Below the pieces are notes generated by a model that worked only from the letters and a program-made list of their open reading frames with translations, was not told the DNA's origin and made no database searches. A stretch of DNA of 64,000 nt from Oceanobacillus neutriphilus (GTDB lineage: Bacteria; Bacillota; Bacilli; Bacillales; Amphibacillaceae). The DNA is taken from NCBI RefSeq assembly GCF_014645515.1, contig NZ_BMLW01000001.1, forward strand, positions 434,001 through 498,000, written 5' to 3'. Made by a program: the position numbers and the translations under genes. Shown in pieces: positions 9,382 through 17,669 of the stretch (its first letter is position 1; the number at the start of each line of letters is the position of its first letter).

Positions 9382-9412
9382 TATCAAACCCGAAGTGAGA
9401 GCTTATTTTTAT

Positions 9413-9607
9413 TTATCGTTGTTCATCAGAGTCATTTAGCGCATCCTTGACATCACCTTTTTTATCTTTCGCTGCACCTTTGGCTTTATCGGCTTTACCT
9501 TCTGCCTGTTTTTTCTTATTATCTGTTACTTTTCCAAATGCCTCTTTGGCTTCTCCTTTTACTTTGTCTCCTGCGCCTTTTACTTTATCTTTAAATCCAT
9601 CACTCAT
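9413..9607 (-). CDS. csbD: CsbD-family general stress protein
   Basis: A small, highly charged protein of 64 residues made of Lys/Asp/Ala/Gly-rich repeats (FKDKVKGAGDKVKGEAKEA and similar), the pattern of the CsbD family. In Bacillus these proteins belong to the general stress response, but their biochemical role is unknown. ATG 9607 is chosen because it lies 9 bases after AGGAGG; TTG 9616 and ATG 9613 are too close. I could not see a convincing sigma-B promoter. It stands alone between the two PTS operons. Confidence 0.85.
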   Translation of the reverse strand: MSDGFKDKVKGAGDKVKGEAKEAFGKVTDNKKKQAEGKADKAKGAAKDKKGDVKDALNDSDEQR

Positions 9608-9732
9608 GTTCATCAACCTCCTAATAGCTTTAAAAAGAAATTTCTTTATACTAATTGTTTACCACGAAATTATTGATGTAAACATAAATCCTAAGCTCCA
9701 ACCCGAAACTCCCGTCTGAATGAGAATAATAA

Positions 9733-9852
9733 CTATCTATCATTATTCGCCCTATAAAACACATGTAAAAGCAAGGAAATATATTCCATTGTCATTAATT
9801 GATTCGTATCTGCCAAAAATTTGTATGATGCGTTTTCTATCTCTTCGAACAT
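9733..9852 (-). other. Coding-like small ORF, 39 codons
   Basis: An ATG-started ORF (MFEEIENASYKFLADTN...) with protein-like composition. The nearest ribosome-site-like sequence (AGAGGT) is about 14 bases upstream, too far for efficient use. It follows another coding-like stretch at 9874-10008, so the two may be fragments of one decayed gene. I do not recognise it. The remainder of 9608-10132 holds only the promoter region of the GntR operon. Confidence 0.25.
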
Positions 9853-9873
9853 AATATTACAATATTACCTCTA

Positions 9874-10008
9874 CTAATTTTTCTTGATTATATTATATAG
9901 AGTAAACACTTCCAGGCTGTATCTCCTTTCTTCACTAGCTGATGAAATGGAACTGAGCGTAGCAAGAAGATTTATCTGATCTTCCAATAATTGTTCAATT
10001 GAATAAAA
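9874..10008 (-). pseudogene. Coding-like stretch without a start, possible gene remnant
   Basis: A 44-codon frame with no ATG or ribosome site encodes a helical-looking sequence ending in SLEVFTLYNIIKKN and closes with two TAG codons. It looks like the C-terminal part of a lost gene, with the ORF at 9733-9852 behind it. The family is not recognised. Confidence 0.25.
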
Positions 10009-10032
10009 TTACTATCTTAAATATTTATTTTA

Positions 10033-10047
10033 TATAAAACGTTTACA
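10033..10047 (+). promoter_or_regulatory. Weak cre-like site before the second PTS operon
   Basis: TATAAAACGTTTACA carries the cre core and right half but misses the first two consensus bases. It lies about 85 bases before the GntR start, where CcpA control would be expected for a PTS operon. This is a consensus match only. Confidence 0.35.
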
Positions 10048-10132
10048 AAAGGTCATCCTCATGTTATATTCATCATAATCAATAATATAAAACACCCTAA
10101 AGATTATAATGAATTTAGAAAGGAGAGCAGAT

Positions 10133-10864
10133 ATGCCAACACCTTTATATAAACAAGTAAAACAAACTATTTTAAAAGAGATTAATCATCATATGAAAGA
10201 AGGTGATCTACTGCCAACAGAAGGAGAATTGGAAAAAAAGCATGACGTCAGCAGAATAACAATCCGCAAAGCAATCGATAGCCTGGTGACTGAAGGGTAT
10301 GTCGAAAAAATTCAAGGAAAAGGAACATTCGTTAAGTCTACAAAGATTGTACAGGATGCCGGCAGTATCACAAGCTGGACAGAGGAAATGCACTTAAAAG
10401 GAAAAAAACCGGATACTGTCAAGCAACACATTTATGAGGTAAGCCCTTCTTTAAAAATGAAAAGAAAGCTTAATTTACAGCCGAATGAAAAAATCATATG
10501 CGTAGAAAGAATCCGTTTGGCTGATGGGGAACCGCTCGCACTCATGTTTAACTATTTACGTGAAAAGTATATCCCGGGTTTTTTAGAAAATGGGTTTACA
10601 AGAGAATCATTATACGAAGAGCTTGAAAAAAATTACGATATTGTTTTGGAGGATGCAACAGAACAAATTAAAGCCCGGTTAGCAACAGATTTAGAAGCAT
10701 CCAGACTTGGTATATCACCTGAAGATGCTGTTATGCATATAACCAGGACTACTTTTTTACCTAATGGAGCTCCATTTGAAATGGTTGAGATGGTCAGCCG
10801 ATCAGATAAGTACGAGTATCATATAAACGTATCTGGAAGAAATAAAAATAAAACAATCAGATAG
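10133..10864 (+). CDS. GntR-family regulator, HutC/UTRA type
   Basis: The 243-residue protein has a GntR winged HTH (residues about 5-70, with LPTEGELEKKHDVSRITIRKA) and a UTRA ligand-binding domain (about 90-235). UTRA regulators usually bind phosphorylated sugars or acids. It is the first gene of the second PTS operon and probably represses it until its phosphorylated substrate appears. ATG 10133 follows AAAGGAGAG at normal spacing; the upstream ATG 10109 contains that site inside its frame. Only 11 bases separate it from the IIA start. Confidence 0.88.
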   Translation: MPTPLYKQVKQTILKEINHHMKEGDLLPTEGELEKKHDVSRITIRKAIDSLVTEGYVEKIQGKGTFVKSTKIVQDAGSITSWTEEMHLKGKKPDTVKQHIYEVSPSLKMKRKLNLQPNEKIICVERIRLADGEPLALMFNYLREKYIPGFLENGFTRESLYEELEKNYDIVLEDATEQIKARLATDLEASRLGISPEDAVMHITRTTFLPNGAPFEMVEMVSRSDKYEYHINVSGRNKNKTIR

Positions 10865-10875
10865 GAATGGTTTGG

Positions 10876-11310
10876 ATGACATTATTAAAAGAAAAAGCCG
10901 TGGAATTGGATGTGGAGTTGGAGAATGCTGTCGACGCTATCCGCTTAAGTGGTGAATTACTGGTTGAAACAGGATGTGCCACCCAGGAATATACAGAGGC
11001 AATGATAGAAGGATATGAGAGAGTCGGGCCCTATATTGTTATCGCACCAGGTATCGCTATTCCTCATTCCCGGCCTGATAACGGAGCACTTCAATCCGGT
11101 TTTTCACTTATCCGTTTAAAACAACCCATCTCTTTCGGTCATGAGAAAAATGATCCGGTCAAGCTGGTCTGTGCTATTTCAGGGATTGGCGATAATGGCC
11201 ATATCGAAATGCTTCAAAAAATTGCGATGGTTCTCGGAGATAAAGATAAATTTAATAAGATTATGCATGCGAAAGATTATGATGAATTATCAAAAATAAT
11301 AACAATTTAG
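10876..11310 (+). CDS. PTS EIIA, second copy
   Basis: A 144-residue EIIA-2 domain protein with H64 in APGIAIPHSRPDNG as the phosphorylated residue. It aligns end to end with the IIA at 6521-6961 when ATG 10876 is used (AGGA 9 bases upstream), which is why the ATG at 10867 is not preferred. It is followed by IIB and IIC of the same system. Confidence 0.85.
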   Translation: MTLLKEKAVELDVELENAVDAIRLSGELLVETGCATQEYTEAMIEGYERVGPYIVIAPGIAIPHSRPDNGALQSGFSLIRLKQPISFGHEKNDPVKLVCAISGIGDNGHIEMLQKIAMVLGDKDKFNKIMHAKDYDELSKIITI

Positions 11311-11321
11311 GAGTGAACAAT

Positions 11322-11606
11322 ATGTATATTTTAAGTGTGTGCGGTATGGGATTTGGGACAAGCTTGATGTTATTAATGGATATTCAGTCAATGGCAAAGG
11401 ATCATGGCTATACAGTTGAGGGAGAAGCAACCGACCTCGGCAGTGCAAAAGGAAAAAGTTGCGACTTGATTGTCGCTTCAAGTGAAATCGCTGCCAGTCT
11501 GACAGGTGAAGAAGTTCCCGTTGTTGCTATAGACAACTTACTTGATAAAGATGAAATAAAAGAAAAAGTACTTCCATTGATTGAGAGGCTATCCAAGGAG
11601 GGATAA
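11322..11606 (+). CDS. PTS EIIB, second copy
   Basis: A 94-residue ascorbate-type IIB with C7 in VCGMGFGTS as the predicted phosphocysteine. ATG 11322 lies 8 bases after AGGAG, which overlaps the IIA stop; a GTG at 11313 sits too close. It is paired with the IIA before and the IIC after it. Confidence 0.85.
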   Translation: MYILSVCGMGFGTSLMLLMDIQSMAKDHGYTVEGEATDLGSAKGKSCDLIVASSEIAASLTGEEVPVVAIDNLLDKDEIKEKVLPLIERLSKEG

Positions 11607-11609
11607 ATC

Positions 11610-12878
11610 ATGTTAGATGTATTTGTTTCCATTTTAAGTAACCCGTCTATCATTATTGCTATCATTGCCGGTCTAGGCTTGGTTGCATTGCGAAAATCAG
11701 CCTCCGATGTTATTAAGGGAACAATGAAAACATTATTTGGGTTCCTGATACTTCAACAAGGAGCGAACATAATTGTCGGTTCATTGGTTCCCTTCAGTAC
11801 AATGTTTACAGAAGCTTTTGGATTAACAGGTATTGTTGCTGAAGACAATGCAATTGCTGCAGCAGTTCAAACTGTATTAGGAAAAGAAACCGCATTCATA
11901 CTGATCTTTTCTTTCTTAATTAATGTAGCGATTGCCCGTTTCACAAAGTTCAAATATATATTCCTTACTGGTCATATGATGTTTTCTTTTGCGGCAACCA
12001 TGGCTATTGTATTCAGCCAAATGGGACTGTCTACGACGATGACTATTATCTGGGGGTCTATTGTTCAGGGTATTTCCATGGTATTCTTCCCGGCTATCTC
12101 TCAATCTTCCGTCCGGAAAGTTATCGGTAACGATAATGTTGCTTTTGGTTTTTGGGGGAGCTCCTGGATTTCTTTATCCGGCTGGATTGGAGGAATCTTT
12201 GGAAACAAAGAACAATCTACTGAAGACGTCAAGGTACCAAAATCCCTCGACTTCTTAAAAGATATGAGTATTTTAATGGGGATTATAATGGTTCTGGTCT
12301 ATGTGATTACAGCCAGTTTCGTAGATAGTCAGGTTATGAACGAAATTTCTGGAGGCGTCAATCGGTATCAGTTTGTTATTTTTGAGGCATTAGGCTTTGT
12401 AGTAGGGATTCTTATCCTGTTAATGGGTGTTCGCATGTTTCTTGGAGAAATTGTCCCTGCATTTAAAGGAATTGGTGAAAAAATCGTTCCTGGTGCAAAA
12501 CCTGCATTGGACGTCCCTATCTTTTATTCTTATGCCCCTGTAGCAGTTACTATAGGATTCCTTACAGCATTAGCCGGCGGTTTAATTGTAACTTTTATGT
12601 CCAGCTTTTTACCAGTGGCAGTCCTCCCGTCAGTTATAGGGCTGTTCTTCATGGGTGGAGCTGCCGGAGTATTCGGAAATGCCCGGGGCGGATTACGCGG
12701 AGCTGTTATTAGCGGCTTTTTCCTGGGATTCACTTTTTCCCTATTGGTAGCTTTGGCATACCCGCTGATAGGGTTAAGTGAATATGGTATCGGCGGCTTA
12801 TGGTTTGCCTCTCCAGATGCTATTATTGTCGTTATTTTAATTAAGCTGGTTGGCTTATTATTTGGAATTGGATTCTAA
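11610..12878 (+). CDS. PTS EIIC, ascorbate (UlaA) type, second copy
   Basis: A 422-residue polytopic permease related to the product of 4929-6224, with the shared segment ARFTKFKYIFLTGHMMF and the same ending region (GGLRGAVISGFF). It begins 3 bases after the IIB stop with AAGGAGGG upstream. Together with IIA and IIB it should import and phosphorylate the substrate handled by the hydrolases and aldolase encoded behind it. Confidence 0.85.
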   Translation: MLDVFVSILSNPSIIIAIIAGLGLVALRKSASDVIKGTMKTLFGFLILQQGANIIVGSLVPFSTMFTEAFGLTGIVAEDNAIAAAVQTVLGKETAFILIFSFLINVAIARFTKFKYIFLTGHMMFSFAATMAIVFSQMGLSTTMTIIWGSIVQGISMVFFPAISQSSVRKVIGNDNVAFGFWGSSWISLSGWIGGIFGNKEQSTEDVKVPKSLDFLKDMSILMGIIMVLVYVITASFVDSQVMNEISGGVNRYQFVIFEALGFVVGILILLMGVRMFLGEIVPAFKGIGEKIVPGAKPALDVPIFYSYAPVAVTIGFLTALAGGLIVTFMSSFLPVAVLPSVIGLFFMGGAAGVFGNARGGLRGAVISGFFLGFTFSLLVALAYPLIGLSEYGIGGLWFASPDAIIVVILIKLVGLLFGIGF

Positions 12879-12897
12879 GAAAAGAGGAGTGAATGTA

Positions 12898-13815
12898 ATG
12901 AGTAAAAAAATAAGGACTGTTTTAGGAGATATTAATAAAGAAGATTTGGGATTCACATATAGTCACGAGCATTTATGGACGAATCCCCCTGCTTCTCAAA
13001 AAGACCGTGATTTAGAACTCACAGACTATGAAGCAAGCGTAAGTGAACTTTGGAGATTTCAAAAAGCAGGCGGGAATGCACTAGTTGATGCTACGACACT
13101 TGATTATGGCAGAGATGCTTCTAAACTCGTACAAATGTCTAAAGAAACAGGGGTAAATGTCGTTGCCACTTCAGGGTTCAATAAACATATTTACTTTCCA
13201 AAATGGGTAGATGCGTTGACCATCGATGAAATTAAACAGAAGTTAATAAGAGATGTAACCATTGGGATGGATGGTACAGAAGCAAAAGCCGGCTTTTTAA
13301 AGTCAGGCGCCTGGAATCAGCTTATTCATCCGTTAGAAGAAAAAGTGACCAGAGCAGTTGCACGTGCACAGCTTGAAACAGGTGCACCTGTTTGGCTCCA
13401 TACTGAAGCAGGGACGATGGGATTAGAATTATTAGATATTTTAGAAGAAGAAGGCGTTGATTTAAACTTGGTAGGCGTCGGGCACAGCGATAGAAACGCT
13501 GATCCTTACTACCATTTAAAGCTTGCAGAACGAGGAGCTTATGTACAATTTGACGGCACAAGTAAAATTAAATACTATCCGGACAGCACTCGTGTGGAAT
13601 TAATCAAAAATATGATTAACAATGGTTTCGCTCATAAATTACTGATTTCTGCTGATATGGGACGCCAATGCTATCTTCATGCATATGGCGGCGGACCTGG
13701 ATTTGAGTATATTCTAAAAAAATTCATCCCCCGATTATTAGATGAAGGAATCAGCCAGTCTGATATTGATACGATATTTATCGAAAATCCAGCAAATTGG
13801 CTTGCACACTTTTAA
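12898..13815 (+). CDS. Phosphotriesterase-family hydrolase (Php/YhfV-like, second copy)
   Basis: A 305-residue TIM-barrel hydrolase with H23 and H25 (YSHEHL), a conserved Lys in AGFLKSGAW, His in WLHTEAGTMG, His in VGHSDRNADPYYH and Asp in LISADMGRQ, the binuclear metal set of the family. It is a paralogue of the protein at 3888-4880, with long identical motifs. ATG 12898 follows GAGGAGTGAATGTA; the longer frame from 12850 overlaps the EIIC gene. In this operon it is followed by an aldolase, which suggests that it opens a lactone or similar ring before aldol cleavage. That order is inference. Confidence 0.85.
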   Translation: MSKKIRTVLGDINKEDLGFTYSHEHLWTNPPASQKDRDLELTDYEASVSELWRFQKAGGNALVDATTLDYGRDASKLVQMSKETGVNVVATSGFNKHIYFPKWVDALTIDEIKQKLIRDVTIGMDGTEAKAGFLKSGAWNQLIHPLEEKVTRAVARAQLETGAPVWLHTEAGTMGLELLDILEEEGVDLNLVGVGHSDRNADPYYHLKLAERGAYVQFDGTSKIKYYPDSTRVELIKNMINNGFAHKLLISADMGRQCYLHAYGGGPGFEYILKKFIPRLLDEGISQSDIDTIFIENPANWLAHF

Positions 13816-13827
13816 GGAGCGGTAAAA

Positions 13828-14433
13828 ATGACACAACTAATTGCGATTATACGTGGCGTAGAAGCTGAGAATATACTTGAAATTACTGAAGGGCTGCTTG
13901 AAGCTGGGGTCGATACGCTCGAGGTTTCATTAAGCAATGAACAGCAAGGCCTGGAATGTATTCGTACTATTAAAACTGCCTATGGAAACCAATTGAACCT
14001 GGGAGCAGGGACAGTAATTTCTGAACAGCAGGCAGATAAAGCATTAGAAGCCGGCGCAACATTTTTAATTACTCCTGGCTGGGATAAAGAGCTGGCGAAG
14101 TATATTTTATCAAAAGAGATTCCTATTTTCCCTGGTGTTTTCTCACCAGGGGAGATCATGCAAGCTGCCAGCCTTGGAATCGAAACGGTGAAACTGTTCC
14201 CAGTTTCTGATTTGGGGACCAGCTTTATCAAAAATGTAAAAGGGCCATTTCCTAATATGAATTTTATGGCAGTAGGAGGAGTTACGCATAACAATATTGC
14301 AGCATTAAAAAATGCTGGGTGCTCCTACTTTGCAATTGGAAGTGATCTTGTTCCAAGAGGAGCAACGAAAAAAGACAAAGAAAAAATAAAGACAAATGCA
14401 GAAGGATATATAAAACTTCTTGAGGAGGTGTAG
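13828..14433 (+). CDS. KDPG/KHG-type aldolase
   Basis: The 201-residue class I aldolase has E32 in LEVSL, the GAGTV segment, TPG at 82-84 and the Schiff-base lysine K122 in VKLFPV, as in 2-dehydro-3-deoxyphosphogluconate aldolase (Eda). It would split a 2-keto-3-deoxy-6-phospho sugar acid into pyruvate and a C3 phosphate. AAGGAGCGG lies before the ATG and the next gene starts 2 bases after the stop. Its presence indicates that the PTS substrate ends up as a keto-deoxy sugar acid phosphate, comparable to D-glucosaminate utilisation (DgaF). Confidence 0.85.
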   Translation: MTQLIAIIRGVEAENILEITEGLLEAGVDTLEVSLSNEQQGLECIRTIKTAYGNQLNLGAGTVISEQQADKALEAGATFLITPGWDKELAKYILSKEIPIFPGVFSPGEIMQAASLGIETVKLFPVSDLGTSFIKNVKGPFPNMNFMAVGGVTHNNIAALKNAGCSYFAIGSDLVPRGATKKDKEKIKTNAEGYIKLLEEV

Positions 14434-14435
14434 CT

Positions 14436-15167
14436 ATGGGACAAGCGAAAGAAATCTTAAATATGACCCGGGATGAAGTAGCCGCTGCAGTAAAAGAATA
14501 TCCTGTCGCTATCCTCCCCCTCGGCGCTACAGAACAACACGGACATCATTTACCATTAGGTGTTGACGTTTATTTGGCGGAAGGAATCTCCAGAAAACTT
14601 TCTGAGCAGACAGGCGCGCTTCTCCTTCCCACGATGCCTTTTGGTTATTCCTGGGTATGGAGAAACATCCCGGGAACCGTTTCAATTCAACAGCATCATG
14701 TAGAAAGCATTATTAAGGATGTTGCTCACAGCGTAGCAAGATATGGCACAAAACTTCTTATACTTGTGAACGGACATGATGCCAACAATTCCAGTATGAA
14801 GTATGCTACCAGGGAACTTATGGATGAATTAGATATGACTGTTATCTATTTGTTCTATCCAAATATGGAGAAAATAAGAAATGAATATTGTGCCTCGCCT
14901 ACCTGGTACGGCATGATTCACGCATGTGAATTTGAAACCTCTTTAATGCTGGCACTAAAACCGGAGCTTGTAGATATGGAGAAGGCTGTACGTGAATTTC
15001 CTGAAAAACCAGATTTATACGGGATGTCCACTATTTCACTAGGGGATTTAAGCAAAAGCGGTGTTTTCGGTGATGCAACAATTGCCAGTAAAGAAAAAGG
15101 AGAACGAATGCTTGAGGTTTTTGTAAATGATATGAAAGAGCTTATAAAAGAGGCTTATCCTGATTAA
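14436..15167 (+). CDS. Creatininase-family amidohydrolase (second copy)
   Basis: A 243-residue protein with E33 and H35 (ATEQHGHHLPLGVD), D44 and the NGHDANN block, the metal site of the creatininase family. It is the last gene of the second PTS operon and is paralogous to 3084-3830. GAGGAGG lies in front of the ATG. Occurrence in both operons together with Php-like proteins suggests an amide or lactam step in both pathways. Confidence 0.8.
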   Translation: MGQAKEILNMTRDEVAAAVKEYPVAILPLGATEQHGHHLPLGVDVYLAEGISRKLSEQTGALLLPTMPFGYSWVWRNIPGTVSIQQHHVESIIKDVAHSVARYGTKLLILVNGHDANNSSMKYATRELMDELDMTVIYLFYPNMEKIRNEYCASPTWYGMIHACEFETSLMLALKPELVDMEKAVREFPEKPDLYGMSTISLGDLSKSGVFGDATIASKEKGERMLEVFVNDMKELIKEAYPD

Positions 15168-15185
15168 TCGGAACATTTATATTTA

Positions 15186-15228
15186 TTGTGCAGCAGAAAC
15201 ACATATTGTTTCTGCTGCACAATTTCTT
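15186..15228. terminator. Bidirectional terminator between converging operons
   Basis: TTGTGCAGCAGAAAC (15186-15200) and its exact complement at 15208-15222 form a 15 bp perfect stem with a 7-base loop and T/A-rich flanks. It separates the creatininase gene from the end of yhfS, which is read towards it. Confidence 0.85.
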
Positions 15229-15280
15229 TATTAATATAAGATTTTTCTTCACCAGTCTTTGAATCAACACTAATAATATC

Positions 15281-16399
15281 TTATAAATTTATTGCCTTAT
15301 CTAATATATTCAATATCATATTTGCACCAGATTTCATAGGGTTAATACGCAATCCATATTGCCTTAAGTGAGGTTCAGCTTCTATAAAACTTCCGGATAC
15401 ACGATAAATCAAGGGTAAAATTTCATATTTCGACTCAGCACCTACTGGATGTGGAGCCGCTCCTAATTCATTACTCCTCTTTAACACTTGTTCAGCTATT
15501 GGTTCTTTTAATTCAACAATTACATTCTTTGATTGGGCATTCGCTATATATGCATTTTCTACCCCATTAATAGCTCCTTCATTCAGTAATTTACAGAGTT
15601 TTTCTACCTGTTCATTTTGAGTTGCCAATAAAACGGGAGAAAATGTCATCATACGTAATAACTCTAACGCCTCGTATCCCTGCACCTGTCCGCCACCAGA
15701 ATAATTCTTTTCTTGCAATTGCTGAATCTGTTTTTCTTTACCCACAATGACACCGATTCCTTCTGGTCCCAGGATTTTAAAACCAGAAAAAGTAGAAAAA
15801 TCAGCTCCGTATTCAACCCCTATTCCATTCGTTTTCATGACACAGTAATTATCATCCACAACAATCGGTAAATCCGGCCTTAAACGCTTCACCATCTCAA
15901 TTATTTGCCGCAATTCATATGTATCAGAAGGCTGTTGTCTGGCATGCTGAATATAGAATACTTTACTTTCTTTATCCTCCATCACCAATGCTTCAACAGA
16001 TTTTCTGTCATTATAATCAACTGCTTTCGTTTTAAGACCTAACATACGAATGGTATCCTTTGTCGTTGTATAGACAGGTGCTTTATGAATAATCATCGTT
16101 TCCCCAGCTTTCATTAATTCACTTAAAATGATACGAATAGCACCTGTCCCCGCACCACGAACCAGTGCAGCTTTTTCGGCACCAAAAAATGCAGCTAATA
16201 CACGCTCTGCATTTTCGGTATACTCAGGCTTTTTATATTGAGCAGCCAAACCTAAATCACCCATTGTTAAAAACTGGGTTCCAGTAAAATGTTCACTTAT
16301 CTTCTCTACTAATTTGAACTGTAATTGCTGCGCTTCCTGTACAGTTAAAGAGGGAAGCACAGAGTTTGCATATTTCAGCTGTGATACATCGTAGGCCAT
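15281..16399 (-). CDS. yhfS: PLP-dependent aminotransferase/lyase-fold protein, YhfS-like
   Basis: The 372-residue fold-type I PLP protein has the cofactor lysine K208 in FSGFKILGPEGIG and aspartates D182-D183 in IVVDDNY that would bind the pyridine ring. It resembles E. coli YhfS in motif pattern and length, although the reaction of YhfS is unknown; a transaminase, beta/gamma-lyase or desulfhydrase is possible. It is the last gene of the yhf-type operon, 68 bases behind yhfX. AAGGGG stands 8 bases before the ATG. The assignment rests on motifs plus the matching gene neighbourhood. Confidence 0.75.
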   Translation of the reverse strand: MAYDVSQLKYANSVLPSLTVQEAQQLQFKLVEKISEHFTGTQFLTMGDLGLAAQYKKPEYTENAERVLAAFFGAEKAALVRGAGTGAIRIILSELMKAGETMIIHKAPVYTTTKDTIRMLGLKTKAVDYNDRKSVEALVMEDKESKVFYIQHARQQPSDTYELRQIIEMVKRLRPDLPIVVDDNYCVMKTNGIGVEYGADFSTFSGFKILGPEGIGVIVGKEKQIQQLQEKNYSGGGQVQGYEALELLRMMTFSPVLLATQNEQVEKLCKLLNEGAINGVENAYIANAQSKNVIVELKEPIAEQVLKRSNELGAAPHPVGAESKYEILPLIYRVSGSFIEAEPHLRQYGLRINPMKSGANMILNILDKAINL

Positions 16400-16467
16400 G
16401 ATAAGTACCCCTTTCCCCTATTTCAATTAATATATTTTCAAAAAAGTTCCAAAAGGATGGTTTATTT

Positions 16468-17643
16468 TTATTCATTATCTATCGTTTGTTCATCACTCAG
16501 TAAATTCCCTACCGAATCATAGATACCTATTAATTTTGGTGAACTGGAGAGTCCCTGAATAACAGCAATTTTTGCATGTGTCACAAAAACTTGTGTACGG
16601 AAGGCAAAAATAGCTGTATCTCCAACATGAACACAATCCGTATCGAGGGTCCCGTAATAATCAATATGCCCTAGTTCATTTTGAAGAACAGGTACTTTCT
16701 TCAACTGTGTACTACTAGATCCTACCAAAGCGAATTTCATATGTGATCTTGGGTAAAATCCACCACCGAACACGTACGCCTTCTTATTAGATACATGAGA
16801 AACTTCAGACACATATGTCATCGCTGGTCTTTCTTTCAGAAAATCTTCTGTATGCAGTGGCGTGGTGCCCGTTAGTGCATGACCAGGTTCTCCTTGAGTG
16901 GCTCCATGCTCTTTTAATAAACGCATCGTTTCTGTCGAAGTAGCACTAGGCATATTCAATTCCAAATGCTCATAGCCTTTTTCCTTTAAAAATTCATTTG
17001 CCTTTTGCATCGATGCAACATTAGGTGTAACAGATGGTTTATTTTCTTTAATAAGCAGACAAGGGAAACTTGTTAATCCGGATATTTCTACAGCCTTTAA
17101 CGCTTCTAATTTTTTTATATCTTCAACCAGCCCGGATAAGGTAAATCCGCCCTCCTGGCCATAATAAATATAATCGTTTTCCTCAGCAATACGCAAAAAG
17201 ATTTTCTGTGATTTTCCCATTTCATTTGCAATATCACTTATATTTTTTGCATTTTCGTAGCTGAATACAGTAATATAATCTGGGTTGAGTTTTAAGATGG
17301 TCCGAATCATATTCTTAGGTATTTGAACAAGATGTCCAACATGTCCAATCTGAATACCAGCCTTACTCAATGTGATGGCTTCCCATGGGTCAACCGCTAC
17401 TGCTTTTTTGATCCCTGCTTCTACGATAGTATTGGCTACAGCTGGGTTTCTTCCAATTTGTTTTGTCATAAAAAATAATTCCATACCTAATCTTTCAGCT
17501 TCTTTATTTAACATAGATGCATTTTCTTTAATCGTATCCAAATCAAGTACATACGTATTTGGATCAATAATTCCCTGCTGATGCAGCTTTAAAGAAATAT
17601 CTATTAATTTATAGTTGCGTTTTTTTGTTATTTCCAGAAACAT
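16468..17643 (-). CDS. yhfX: Alanine-racemase-fold PLP enzyme, YhfX-like
   Basis: A 391-residue fold-type III PLP protein: an N-terminal TIM barrel with the predicted cofactor lysine K61 in FFMTKQIGRNP, and a C-terminal beta domain. The sequence pattern (QGIIDPNTYVLDLDTI at residues 22-37, EPGHALTGTTPLH, GGGFYPRSHMK) is that of E. coli YhfX. The family may racemise or decarboxylate an amino acid-like compound; its substrate is not known. It stands between yhfW and yhfS with its own GAGAGGG ribosome site. Confidence 0.8.
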   Translation of the reverse strand: MFLEITKKRNYKLIDISLKLHQQGIIDPNTYVLDLDTIKENASMLNKEAERLGMELFFMTKQIGRNPAVANTIVEAGIKKAVAVDPWEAITLSKAGIQIGHVGHLVQIPKNMIRTILKLNPDYITVFSYENAKNISDIANEMGKSQKIFLRIAEENDYIYYGQEGGFTLSGLVEDIKKLEALKAVEISGLTSFPCLLIKENKPSVTPNVASMQKANEFLKEKGYEHLELNMPSATSTETMRLLKEHGATQGEPGHALTGTTPLHTEDFLKERPAMTYVSEVSHVSNKKAYVFGGGFYPRSHMKFALVGSSSTQLKKVPVLQNELGHIDYYGTLDTDCVHVGDTAIFAFRTQVFVTHAKIAVIQGLSSSPKLIGIYDSVGNLLSDEQTIDNE

Positions 17644-17669
17644 AAACTTCCCTCTCCAATCACAAATAC

